Assembly (NCBI RefSeq): GCF_958295425.1
Contig: NC_081149.1
Coordinates: 14,509,590 to 14,573,589, forward strand
DNA from: Solea solea
Taxonomy: Eukaryota; Chordata; Actinopteri; Pleuronectiformes; Soleidae
Length of the DNA: 64,000 nucleotides
Reading direction: 5' to 3'
Below, one piece after another: positions 10,706-21,880 of the stretch. Every line of letters starts with the position of its first letter. Within the stretch, counting starts at the first letter, position 1. The notes beneath the pieces were generated by a model. It saw only the letters and a program-made list of their open reading frames with translations, ran no database searches and was not told where the DNA came from. Made by a program: the position numbers and the translations under genes.

Positions 10706-12599
10706 TTGAAAGTCGAAGTGGCTGTTATCCTCATTACGTTTCCTTTCATTCCTCCTGTGTGCACCAGCCATGCAAAGGAAAGAAACTCTGCTGCTTATCC
10801 TCTTTTAGAAACAACACCTGATAATTACATCTAATACTTCTCCCAACAGCAGCAGTATTATCAGATATTATCGCCTGGGGGACTGGCAAACGTCATCTCA
10901 AGAGCTCCTGACTCTGGTTGGGTTTTAAGGCAGTTTAAGCCATACGCACATAAAACAACCAGACTGGCTTTTGCTACAATAATTTGAAATAAATATGAAT
11001 GAATCTTGCTGCTGTTTGAGGAACATTTAAAGAAGCAACAGACAGCTTCCTGTGTCCCTAAATCAGGTAATTTTTCCCACAAAAACTAATGTTTCGCAAC
11101 CTGTTTTACCATCATGTGGCCAATTTTATGTGAAAATGTTGTCTACTTTAGCTTTAATTTTAGTACATACCTTGTGTAACGTATTACTAAATAAGTGCAA
11201 TGTTTTTCTATGATGCCTGTTGACTCCCTCTGCTCCACTGGCACCCCAAGATTAATTTCAACAACCCTTTTACCCGGAATTATTACTACTTTCTTTTTTA
11301 ACACTCATTTAAAATTGAGTCCACCTCCGTGAGTTTATAGGTGCTCTTCTCAACATTTGGTCATCCTCTCACTGTATTGTCTGTCACAGGAAACCTCAAT
11401 GAGGAGAGCAAATTAGACAGATTTCCAGGAGACCATATGGAAGTGGAATCAACAGGAATAGCTATTAAAAAAAAAAAGAAAAATCCTTGCTGCCATCATG
11501 GATCAAATTACCTTAGTTACACTAACACATGTGTCATCTTCATCCCTTTTCATGAAATACAGTTGTGGCTATTTATACTGCAGCATTACATTACCATTGA
11601 CTCATCTCATCTCCTGTCTTTAAAGACTCCTCTTCTTATTTCTTGTCCTATTTTCACACCACCTTTCAATTTATTTTCTTCTTTTATCTTTTTTTTTATC
11701 CCATCCTGTCTTGTCTTGTCTCAATCTCAAAACCAAATTAAATAGCAGATTATTGTAATCATGATTTCTCCAGTGAGCAGATATTTTAATCTCACTCCAG
11801 AAGTCAAATCCAGCCATGCACAGATCAAGGTCCTCTTCCTACATCTTTATAATTCTAATATAAATCTTTTCAATCACTTGTCTACAATGACAGCCAGAGA
11901 AGACCAATGATCCACATCAGGAAACTTCACCACCTGTGATTTAACGTTCCTGACAGCTCTGAATCACCAGTGAACAATCACAATGTTCCCTGCGGGAACT
12001 TTGAAGAGTCTCTGACAGAAAACGTTGATGGGAAGGTTTTATATAGCTTACGTACACACAGATTCGAGGAAGGAAACTGAGAAATTGACAATATTAAAGG
12101 GGGATTTCACCCATTTTTTTCCCCCACTTCAAATATACGTAAAATCATTATGATGCTGCTGTTTTAATTAACATTCCATTACAGAGTCAGAGCAAATTTG
12201 ACAGAAAAACAGTAAAGAGTATATACAAATATACTCTTTACAACTGTATATTTGTTGGCCCTTTAACTGGCCACTGCAGTTATTGGTGCTGATGACCTAA
12301 GGACCGAACTACCGTACTAGGTGTGTGCTACTTTGGTCCCCTGACCTATTTCCCCCTCCACAAAAGCAGCGATTTCCTCCAAGTCCAAGATGCATGCAAG
12401 TCCTGATACTTATGACAACATGATGCTGGTGTGGCAAAACATTAAGTATCGCCTTGTTTGTGAAACCTATTCTAAAGTACAATTCCACGAAATGCTCCAT
12501 GGCCCTCATTTTAACAACTCTCCTCTTCTAGATCAACAGGTTAGAATATTATGACTTTATTCTTGTAAATTATCCTATAAAAAATGTTTTTTTCTTTTT
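10706..12599. other. Intergenic, nothing recognised
   Basis: AT-rich sequence without identifiable exons. A pyrimidine-rich patch occurs at about 11620-11720. Confidence 0.45.
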
Positions 12600-12855
12600 A
12601 ACCCTAAACATACACCATCTGAAGGCACTGTACATAGTAAGGCAAAAGCCTTTACAATATTATCGAGAGAAGAGAAACCCAACAATGAGCAACAATGAGC
12701 AAGCCCTAGGCATCAGTGGAGAGAAAAAGAACCAGAAAAAGAACCAGACTCAAAAATGTGCAGCCATCTGCCTAGACTGACTGGGGTGAAAGGAAAAATG
12801 GGGGACAGAGGAGACGTGGGGGAGAGACAGAAGAGAGAGACTTCATCACTTTTGG
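12600..12855. repeat. Dispersed fish repeat (AGAAACCCAACAATGAGC-type)
   Basis: The run AGAAACCCAACAATGAGC, then GAACCAGACTCAAAAATGTG, then CAGCCATCTGCCTAGACTG and a purine-rich end matches a very common teleost interspersed repeat as I recall it. The class and exact ends cannot be set from the window alone. AACAATGAGC is locally duplicated, and so is AGAAAAAGAACC. Confidence 0.45.
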
Positions 12856-13538
12856 TATGTTTATAGAACTACAATGTCAATTTATACAAGCAACACCAGA
12901 GATTGTTGATGAAAAAAATGTATACTGATATCAACTTTGATTATAGCACAATAATAATGGTCATGATATGATAATAACAACAATAATATTAATAATGATA
13001 ATAACTGTTGTGTTCACTAATATAGAATATAGAAAAATATTGTTGGCTTGTTGTGGAGCAGAACAGACAGAGATAATTGGGATATTAGCTCGAAAAGCGG
13101 ACACAAAGAACTCGGTTATTAGTGAACTTGATTTGGCTGCATGTTTTACACGAAATGACGCTTTCGTCATCACCATCCATGAACGTGCCGCCTTCAATTA
13201 CCAGCTGGTGCCGTATAGGCTCTGTCCTAATCGTTCCGGCACGTGAGTCTGCTGGTCTCACTGACATGCTAATATACCTTAACTCAAACGTCGGTAGAAG
13301 ACACCGGACTTGTTGTGCAGCCAGAAAACATCACACACGTGCATGCACGAAATGTTCACATACACACACACACACATACAGACACACACACAGACACAGC
13401 TATAGTAAGACCCAGGTGGGTCAAGTCACTAGCTCACGAGACCACAGCTACAGCTGTGTTACATGAAGAAACAGATGGCACACGTGCAGAGCCAGTGGTC
13501 ATCACAGGGGTGAGAAATCTTAGTAGGTGTGCAGTGCT

Positions 13539-13572
13539 ATATACACATATACATATATATACATATATATGT

Positions 13573-13633
<61 letters not shown>

Positions 13634-13652
13634 TATATATATATATACACAC
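13539..13652. repeat. (TA)n/(CATATA)n low-complexity tract
   Basis: Alternating TA with CA and TG interruptions, about 110 bp. The Tyr/Ile-rich open frames across it are artefacts. A CA-rich run precedes it at 13360-13397. Confidence 0.95.
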
Positions 13653-14459
13653 ATAATATAATTGTTTGATCTCTATATTCCTGTGATGACCAGAAAAGCA
13701 CAGTGTGCAACAAGAGTGCTGTTTGTTGCACTTGTATTTTGCAATATGCTAAAATTATGTATAGAACTGACTCTGGGTTAAACTTGCACAATTTTTTTGA
13801 ATTAAATAAAATGTGTCAAGCTTGACAGGAGTGGGATTTATTGGTCCACAATTACATATCATATCATGTTGACAAAAGCTCAGTGTCTCAGTGCCGTCAG
13901 CCTGACAAAAGGCCAGGAAAAAAAAGACACTAAGGTGGGAGTAGACCATGAAAGACACTCGCACGTGCAAGGACGGCACATGATAAGCAGAAGATCACAG
14001 CCCACAGAGAGAGGTATTCATCACATCGCGCGCGCATGAAAAGCATTTGTTTACCCTCCTGCATTCAGCTAAAAGTGAATTGAGTTTGGAATGCTTGTTT
14101 CTATCCAGCAAACGGTGTGCACTTTACATGACGTGCTCTCATGTTATAAAGCAAACTATGGGTTAGATTGGTTGAATTAAATAGAATTTAATAGCTGTGT
14201 AAATAGTCTTGCCTTGACTTACAGTACATGGAGATCATGGTACACATACAAAATACACCATATGTGTCCTTGTAACAGTAAATAACAAAATCATTCATTA
14301 TCTTTAGGGAAAATATCTTCGAACAATAAAGAGTAGAAAACCAGAACATGTATAAATGGTATCACCTTCTTCCATTATCAGACATTAACTAACTTATTAA
14401 CTTTAAACAAAAATAATAATACACATACATAAACATCATATAAAGAATAAACCTGCAGC
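13653..14459. other. Intergenic, nothing recognised
   Basis: No coding or structured element could be supported. Confidence 0.45.
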
Positions 14460-14742
14460 GTTTAAGACAGGGGTGTCAATCTAATTTTAAAAGTGGGTCG
14501 GACCAGTCAAATAATAGAATAATAACCCATTAATGACAAAGTTTTTCCCCCTTTGTTTTACATTAAATGAAGTATCTTTTTACAAAACATATTGTGGAAC
14601 AAACAACCTCAAAGTGCAATTTCAACAATATTATGCCTAAGTTAACCTTTATTTTCACAAATTCATCCTGGGGTCTGCATTGGACCCAGTGGAGGGCTGG
14701 TTCTGGCCCGTGGGCCGTACGTTTGACACCCCTGGTTTAAGG
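14460..14742. mobile_element. hAT-like MITE, 267 bp, with 8-bp target duplication
   Basis: The element is 14468-14734, from CAGGGGTGTCAATCTAA to ACGTTTGACACCCCTG, with imperfect terminal inverted repeats. The flanks are GTTTAAGA (14460-14467) and GTTTAAGG (14735-14742), 7 of 8 bases identical. The interior shares GTGCAATTTCAACAATATTA and a GGACCAGTCAAATAATAG-like motif with the copy at 26647-27048. There is no coding capacity. Confidence 0.8.
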
Positions 14743-15984
14743 TAAGGGAACCTTATTTTTTGTTAAGTTGTTTTTGGACAAGACAATGTCTGTGAAATAG
14801 AGGTTGTGGACATTTTGCCGCACACACACACACAATATGAAAGCAGTGGGACTTTATGTGGAAATTTGACCGGGTAGCTTTTCATTTGCAGTCTCACATA
14901 GCTCCTCCCCCCCCCTCCATTCTCTACTTCAATACTAAAGCAGCTTTAACAACCTGTTCCAACCTTCTCTCTCTGGCTCAGACATAGAGCCAGTTGGTAA
15001 ACAGAAAACATGAAACTTTTCACTTTGCCTGCATTGACCTCAAAGGTTTAATCCACTTATTGAGTTATTTATAAGAGGACACTCTGCTCTCTGAGTGTCA
15101 TTTTCCACTTAAAAAAAATCTCTCTGCAAAAACATCATTATGCCCGAGAACTTAACTTTTTCTATATTTTTTATTTTTCTATTCATTTTCACTCCTAGAG
15201 GTTTAATTACATTTTCGAAAAAACCACATGCTCTTCAGTAGAGTGAGCAGTTTGAGAACCGAGCGGCCGTACGTGATTGTGTTTGTGTCGCTCTGAGTGA
15301 CGGCTTATTCTCTGTGTGCTGTTGTTTTGGACATTGTGTCACAGGTTGTGTGCTTTGAACTATTTTGGAAGCGGTGTTATTCAATCCAAAATAAATAAAT
15401 ACAATAAAATAAAACTCTCTTGTGAGGGGAAACACATTATTGCAAAAATAAAACTAAAAACTAAAAGAGGCACATGGAGGAAAACAAACCCATAGTTCCA
15501 GTACACACAGTGCCAACATTTCCTGTTCATCTGATTATATTTATGTATGAGGACAAACTCATGTTCTCTTGAAAATGAACCAAATACATACATTATCTCT
15601 GGATGGATATGAATATATAGTTATTTGTGGATATTTGTGTTACTTCTTGGTCGTTTTCTATTGTATTGTGTTATCGAGTCAAGCCCCAAGGGCGTGCATT
15701 TAATTGCTGTCGTTTAAGAGCATGAATAAACACACATTTGTGTGTGCTAATTGTTGATCTAGTAACCCAGCTCCTTATTACAGCTCCAAAATCTGATCAA
15801 CACACACACAAAATAATCTTGGATCCACAGGAAAGACAAACATAGGTTAAATGTGAAGGTTAATGAGAGAGAGATATTTTAGATGCTGTCCTGGAAACGT
15901 GGAGAATACATATGTCATATAATGTGTGTCACATGTTTTATGAATCAAATATATTTTAATTGGAACGCTTCTGAAGATGATCCT
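14743..15984. other. Intergenic, nothing recognised
   Basis: A C-rich run lies near 14908-14917. No gene could be supported. Confidence 0.45.
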
Positions 15985-16075
15985 TACTATTTATTTTTTA
16001 CCTTTATTTTACCAGGAAGTCCCTTGAAACTAAATCTATTTTTATTGAGGGAGACCTGGCCAAGAGGCCATAAAT
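15985..16075. repeat. Dispersed repeat (TTACCAGGAAGTCCCTTGA-type)
   Basis: The phrase CCTTTATTTTACCAGGAAGT followed by a T-rich stretch and GAGGGAGACCTGGCCAAGAG is a frequent fish interspersed repeat as I recall it. The element type is unknown, and the call rests on memory only. Confidence 0.4.
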
Positions 16076-19000
16076 ATCTAAGTATAATAAAAGAGCAAAC
16101 AGAATAAAAACATATAATTAAGACATAGTCATAAAAATCATTTAAGTCCATGTTTACCTGTAGTAGCATGAAGCTGCTTACCACCATTGTATTAAAATGC
16201 CACCTAGTGGCCGTGTGAGTATTAGCTGCATATTCATCAAGAGTGAGGGGGAGGTTTGGAACAAGTTTAAAAAAAAAAAAATGACTTCCTACATACAGCA
16301 TTCACAATTTCAGTTTTTCAATTGGAGTTTAGCCAGTGCTAATGGTTAATCTGTTTGGTGAAAAAAAGTGTGTCTCGTCTTTGGTTAAAAATGCTGTGAG
16401 GTGCCATCTTTGGAAGTATGTGTATGTATGTACAGGACTGAAAGTCAGAGTCCACTGTTGTTGTTTTAGCGCTGCTATAATGACCAATTTCTTCTTCCTT
16501 TCTTTCTTTGAACACATCCACAGAATTCAGGAAACATGTATGCCGTTTAAAAAACAAAACAAAAACAAAAACAACAACAAACAGCTTCTCCAGTTTAAAA
16601 TGTCAAGTATTTGGTGTGACCTACCCTTCCACTCTCTTAACCCTGGAGCGGAACCCTAAGTAATGTCACTGATAAAAACCTGTGTTTGTAATATTTGAGG
16701 TATAGAAAAATATCCGTTAAAAAGGTCTCTTACATGCCGCGTTTATTCAAGACACGCTTGAGCATGTTGTTCACGTTTAAGAGTTTCGGTCACATCGTTC
16801 CAGTCCAAATGCCAGTAATCACAGAATTTGACGGAGTGAAGCTGGTGGTGCCCTGAGACTGTATATTTATAGAATTTTTCCAATTTTGGGGAACAATACA
16901 ACACTTTGCTTTTGTGTAGTTGTATTTGTGTGAATGAATGAACTAATACGACTATAAACACTAATAAAAATGCATTAGATTAATTTTTTTTCTTTTTTAA
17001 ACCTTGTCTGTGAGTTTACCTGTTCAAATGAAATAACCCTCATTAACAAAACAAAAGGCACTGCAGAGTTAAGATGGCGTTACAGAAGGTCTCACAGATA
17101 CAGAAAAGGTTTTTTTTGTCATGAATTCTCTGTGCATAAGTCCATGTGGGGCCACACGAGTGCTTTATCTTCTCAGCGTGTATAAGTATCTGTGGAGGGC
17201 AGCTGTTTAAGCGGGAGTGCATCTCTTTCAACCTCAAGTCTGTGTGTGTGTGTGAGTGAGAATCCACAGGAGGCTGCAGTCACATGTTGATTATGAGCTT
17301 TTGAGCCTCTTGGATTTTCTTGACATTCATGTGCAGGTCATTCATGTTCTAGCTCATTCAAGATCTGACAAAAGCCAGGAACTCACAAATTGGGCATCTT
17401 GAGCAATGCCCAAACGATGGGACCAGTGGCTGCCAGACGTTCGGGCAATTTTACAGATCTCCGTCACCTATAGTCCTCTTTTTAACGTCTTTAAGAACAA
17501 AAATGAGGAGAAATTTGCAGTGACGCTACTGAGTGTTACGTATTTTAACATACAGCCTCTGCACTGTAGCTGAACTCACTTACCTCAGTTCTTCACATAC
17601 CCTAAATGACTACAGTGTGGGATATGGATGTGTTATTATTACATAACCATGGTATCGTACTGTACAGCAGCTGCTTCTCATGCACATGTCCTCTAACAAT
17701 AGAAGTGTCAGACTGAAGGTGTGTGCAATTATTGTAGCTGTGACCTCTGACTTACCCACAGCAAACAAATGCTGTCAACTCCCCACAAAGAAAGGAAATG
17801 CACATAAAGGTAAGGAAAGCCCACTCTGTTTATAAAGTAATATATTTGGTTTTAATAAATGTATGGTGTTTAAAATGTGAAACATTTGAGAAAAAAAAAA
17901 CATGAAATTAAAATTAGTAAAATAAAACAAAACAAGAATGGGGGAAAAAAAAGGAAATTTCATGCAAAAAGAAAAATACAAAGTTTTGGGGCATTTTTGA
18001 TTTCTAGCATTAATAATGTTGAACTATGTGATTCAATACACAAGAGACTTACAATACAAATTAAAGTAAATCAATATTTTAAATCATAAGGACCACAAAA
18101 AGTCTAAAGGTTGTCATTTGTAAATTGACAACCAATTTGTAAATTGTAAAAAAAAATGTATATATAAAATATAAAAAAGTGGGTTTTTAACATATCAGTT
18201 CAGATGAATACCTGTTATTTGTAGCCTTTAAAACATGTCTAAAGTTTGCTTTTTTTTTGGTGGAAGGATGTTAATGGCTGGTCGATCATTCATCACTTCT
18301 GTATCCCCTGTTTGTTGCTATGACAACAGGAACTCAGGTGGAAGCTGTTGCCTAGTGCTGATTTCAGCACAGTAGTCTAAGTGCTGCTGGATTAAACCTT
18401 TGCTCTTCCAAAATGCTTTTTCTCTACCTGTCTGATGTCTTGCTCCTCAGACTCCTCACACCAGCTTCATGTTTGTATTTTGAGCAATGCATCACAGGCC
18501 GTATCTTAATGTTATTTGGAGTTGTTTTTGTTTTGTGTTCTGCGAGCTACAGACTACCTACCCCATTTTCCTTTGCAAACCAGAAGGTTTTATGCCTCTT
18601 GATGTATAAATAAATGTTTTCCTTACTGCTGCAAATGGATGTGTGTGCATCTAGGAGAGAGGCTTGCTTGTTTGTGTGTTTTCCTCCTCCTCTCTTTCTA
18701 TGATTACAGACCTCCTCACCTTGCCGCCTGATAACAGCCATCTGCATTAGTGCATCACTATGGAGCAGCCACAGCAATGGCACTCAGCTCATGTCCAGTA
18801 AACCTGTCCATTATCTTCACTATTTACAAAAATGCACAAGCCTGTAATGAATGGATATTTGCACATGAAAATGACCATCTCAAAGGACAAATAAACTACA
18901 GTGTGTGGCTAGTAGCTCTGTGTATTTTGTACTGCTTGTCTGTTAAAGTTCCTCCATTATAGCGGTCAGCCTGTGCGGCAGTACTTGGCTTTTATTCCAA

Positions 19001-19194
19001 CCACCATCTATGACAACTCTAACAAAATACCAGCTCTCCTGCTACACCTCTACAAGCAGTTGGTGAAACAAACACAGAGACAGAGGAAGCAACATACAGT
19101 AAATGTGCCATCAGTCAGCAGCGTTGTGTCTTCATGAAGTAGATGCCATACCATAATCCTGAGTGTGAACAAAGCCTTTGCAAGTACAAGTGGC
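16076..19194. other. Intergenic, nothing recognised
   Basis: AT-rich with poly-A and AAAAC runs near 16550-16580 and 17885-17960. No exon or RNA gene was recognised. Confidence 0.45.
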
Positions 19195-19584
19195 TGCCTA
19201 ACAGCAGAGGTGGAAAGAGTACTGGAAAGTAAAAGTACCACTATTTTGATAACATTTTACAAATAAAAGTGCTGGTCTAAAAATGTGCTTCAGTTAAAGT
19301 AAAAAAGAGTAGATTGTTTAAAATGTACTCAGAGTAAAAGTTACATAGTTGAGTTCTTTCTTGCGTAGCGCAAAACTGACGCACATGAATTGTTTTTAAT
19401 TAAAGTCAAACCTTTACAGATTAAAGTGCTGACAAAATAAAAGATGTAAACACATAAGGTAACTCACTCACTAACTAAAAGTACAATTGGACATTTTATA
19501 AGTTATAAAGTACACAAAAAACCTACTCAATTACAGTAACGCGAGTAAATGTAATTCATTACTTTCCACCTCTGTGCCTAACAG
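19195..19584. mobile_element. Non-autonomous DNA transposon, 370 bp, with perfect 10-bp target duplication
   Basis: The element is 19205-19574. It starts CAGAGGTGGAAAG, and its other end is the exact reverse complement, CTTTCCACCTCTG, giving 13-bp terminal inverted repeats. The direct repeat TGCCTAACAG abuts both ends (19195-19204 and 19575-19584). The interior has many AAAGTA/TTACTTT units typical of an abundant fish family. A 10-bp duplication fits Mutator-like elements (usually 8-11 bp) better than hAT (usually 8). The superfamily is therefore inferred only, and no transposase is present. Confidence 0.85.
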
Positions 19585-20397
19585 CCAGCCTAATGCCAAG
19601 ACTCCAAAACAGAACCGATGATGTGAGAATGGTTCACTGCACCTCTCCTAATCCTAATTTAACCATAGTGGTGGATGAGGTGAGAGTTTAATGTGATATA
19701 AAAAAACAACAGTGTGGTCAATACATGGTCAAATAGATTTGTCTATTTTCTGAAATCCAGAATCGGAAACGACGTCAGGAAACGACCGCTCACAGCTGAC
19801 GATACTCTATCACACACTGCACACACAGAAACAACTAACTGAAACGGTAACGTGCTTGGTCCTGACCTCCCTTACTCACGTGTGCCAAGCGTACCCGCCC
19901 CACACACACACACACACACCTTTGATCACAGAAGTCAGCCTCACACAAGGTCAAGAGCACTGTACTGCATTGTTAACAGGCACCAGCTGTGAAGAATATC
20001 ATCTCACCTTCAACTCCTTTCATTAACCACCTCCATCTCTCATCTTCCTGCCGTACCCACCCTCACATGTGGTGAAACCTTTATTGTAATAGCACAAGCT
20101 GTAAACGTTGTAGAACCAGTGATGCACTGTATGTTGAATCATTTTGATTTCTTACTTAAAGGAATACTTCATCGTCACATTTGTTGGTTGTTTTTGTTTT
20201 GAGTTAAACTCTCCTAGATGTTGCTAGGGTAAGAAGCAATGTGCAAACAGCACACCATGTTACATCCTTCAAGCAAAGTTGGTAAGATAAGAGTTAAATG
20301 ATGCATCCTCTATCATCGCTGACAGCATTTACACGGCCTCGGAGATTAATGGATGCCATTTTGGTCAGGAATTCCTTTATTAATAAATATGTTACTC
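19585..20397. other. Intergenic, nothing recognised
   Basis: A CA run lies at about 19899-19920. No gene was seen. Confidence 0.45.
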
Positions 20398-20522
20398 ATT
20401 CTATGTGGTGTACCCCGCCTATCGCCCGATGTAGCTGAGATTGGCACAGCACCCCCCGCGACCCTCTGGTTGAGGATAAATCGGTAGATGATGACTGACT
20501 GACATGATGATTCTATGTGGTG
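20398..20522 (+). mobile_element. 5'-truncated SINE tail, 99 bp, with 13-bp target duplication
   Basis: The insert is 20411-20509. It begins TACCCCGCCTATCGCCCGAT, continues through GAGGATAAATCGGTAGATGA and ends in a GACTGACTGAC-type short tandem tail. This is the 3' part of a tRNA-derived SINE family common in fishes. ATTCTATGTGGTG is repeated exactly at 20398-20410 and 20510-20522, the expected signature of target-primed reverse transcription. The tRNA-like head is missing. Sister fragments lie at 45590-45750 and 53235-53395 in the opposite orientation. Confidence 0.8.
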
Positions 20523-20890
20523 GAACATTTGTATTGTAGTCTCACCAGACTTTAACCCTTAGTGCTCACAGGTGTAATTTGCCATGGTGATAATACACAC
20601 ACTCTTCATATGTACATCCTGGGTGTGTGTGTGTTTATCGGTCACATGTCAAGGCTTTGACAAATGTGTTATTGAGTTAAAGTTATGTGTGATTTCAAAT
20701 TGTATTTTCAGTAGTGATACTATATAGTAGCAATAATTGCGCAGAAGTCAGAAAATAGACAGCTTTTTTCCTTTGCTTTTTGTTCATAAAAGTGAAATTT
20801 GGAAATATTTCACAGTTCAAAGTTCACTTTTTCAATCCGATTTTTAACATTTTGCGTACTTTTTGTTCAGGTGTGTTTATAAAGTTGGTG

Positions 20891-20891
20891 A

Positions 20892-20965
<74 letters not shown>

Positions 20966-20966
20966 G

Positions 20967-21000
<34 letters not shown>

Positions 21001-21034
21001 CATATATATATATATATATATACATACATATATA
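20891..21034. repeat. (TA)n tract, about 144 bp
   Basis: A nearly uninterrupted TA dinucleotide array with a few TG, CG and CA steps. It is self-complementary and prone to cruciform formation and slippage. The Tyr/Ile repeat frames over it are not genes. Confidence 0.95.
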
Positions 21035-21179
21035 ATTTTTTTTTATATCAGATTGGCTAGTTTGTGCTGAAAAAAGGGATAAAAGACACTCTCTATTGCA
21101 CATTCTAATGGCCTCTGTATACTGTACGTTTTAACATAGTGATGGAAAAAAGCAGCCGAAATGCTCTGTGTTCTACAGT

Positions 21180-21880
21180 AAAGGTCATTATTTTTCTTCT
21201 TCTTCCGTGACGCCCCGCGACGCACACGTCATTAAGCCATGTCTAACTTTAAAGAACACAGACATGCTACATGCCCACAGAAAGGTCAGAAACTCGGCTC
21301 AAAGCTCATAAAAACCATCCTTGTGTTCACCAAACACAGTTTATACACACATCGATCAAACCAACAGGAGCCCAACACACCATAACAGTGTAAACATTGA
21401 AAAGCGGCACCGGAGAATCAGCGTGATTATGTAAACAAACAAACAAACAAACAAAAACACGTGTCCAATGGACAGTAGAAACTCCACAGATTCCAATGAT
21501 AACATTTATATCATTCTACAACCAAGATTCATGCAAAACAACAACTCACTTTCAAGAAATACAACCAGAAATGTTGTCTTACCTTTGCTGTTTATCAAAA
21601 CAACTTATTTGCACCGGAACAAACCCGCTTTGAATGAAGAACTACACTTCCCAGCATGCTATGGGGACTATTCCCGGTCTGATTGGTCATTCCATTGTAT
21701 TAGACACGTATTTGCGTCCTTTTGACATGCTAATGAAGTGATTTACATAAATTTGGAGACCGGAACCCGATTCTATTGGTTTAGAGGATTAAAATGAGCT
21801 GTCAATCACCCAAATTGGTCAATGTTAGCCAGAGCTATGGGCCTGCGTAACTGAACATGCCGCAGAGTGGAACTATATAT
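21180..21880. promoter_or_regulatory. Promoter-like stretch with a ZNF143/THAP11-type motif and CCAAT boxes
   Basis: ACTACACTTCCCAGCATGC at 21641-21659 matches the extended ZNF143/THAP11 consensus (ACTACANTTCCCAGCATGC). Inverted CCAAT boxes (ATTGG) occur near 21681, 21776 and 21816. A TATA-like CTATATAT sits at about 21872-21879. A CpG-containing patch GTGACGCCCCGCGACGCACACGTCA lies at about 21207-21231. No downstream ORF of note follows, so a non-coding transcript, a boundary element or chance are all possible. Confidence 0.4.

Noticed and set aside
20780..21103. Tyr/Ile-repeat open frames over the (TA)n tract (also 13434-13791 and 37088-37426)
   Set aside because: Pure translation of dinucleotide repeats.
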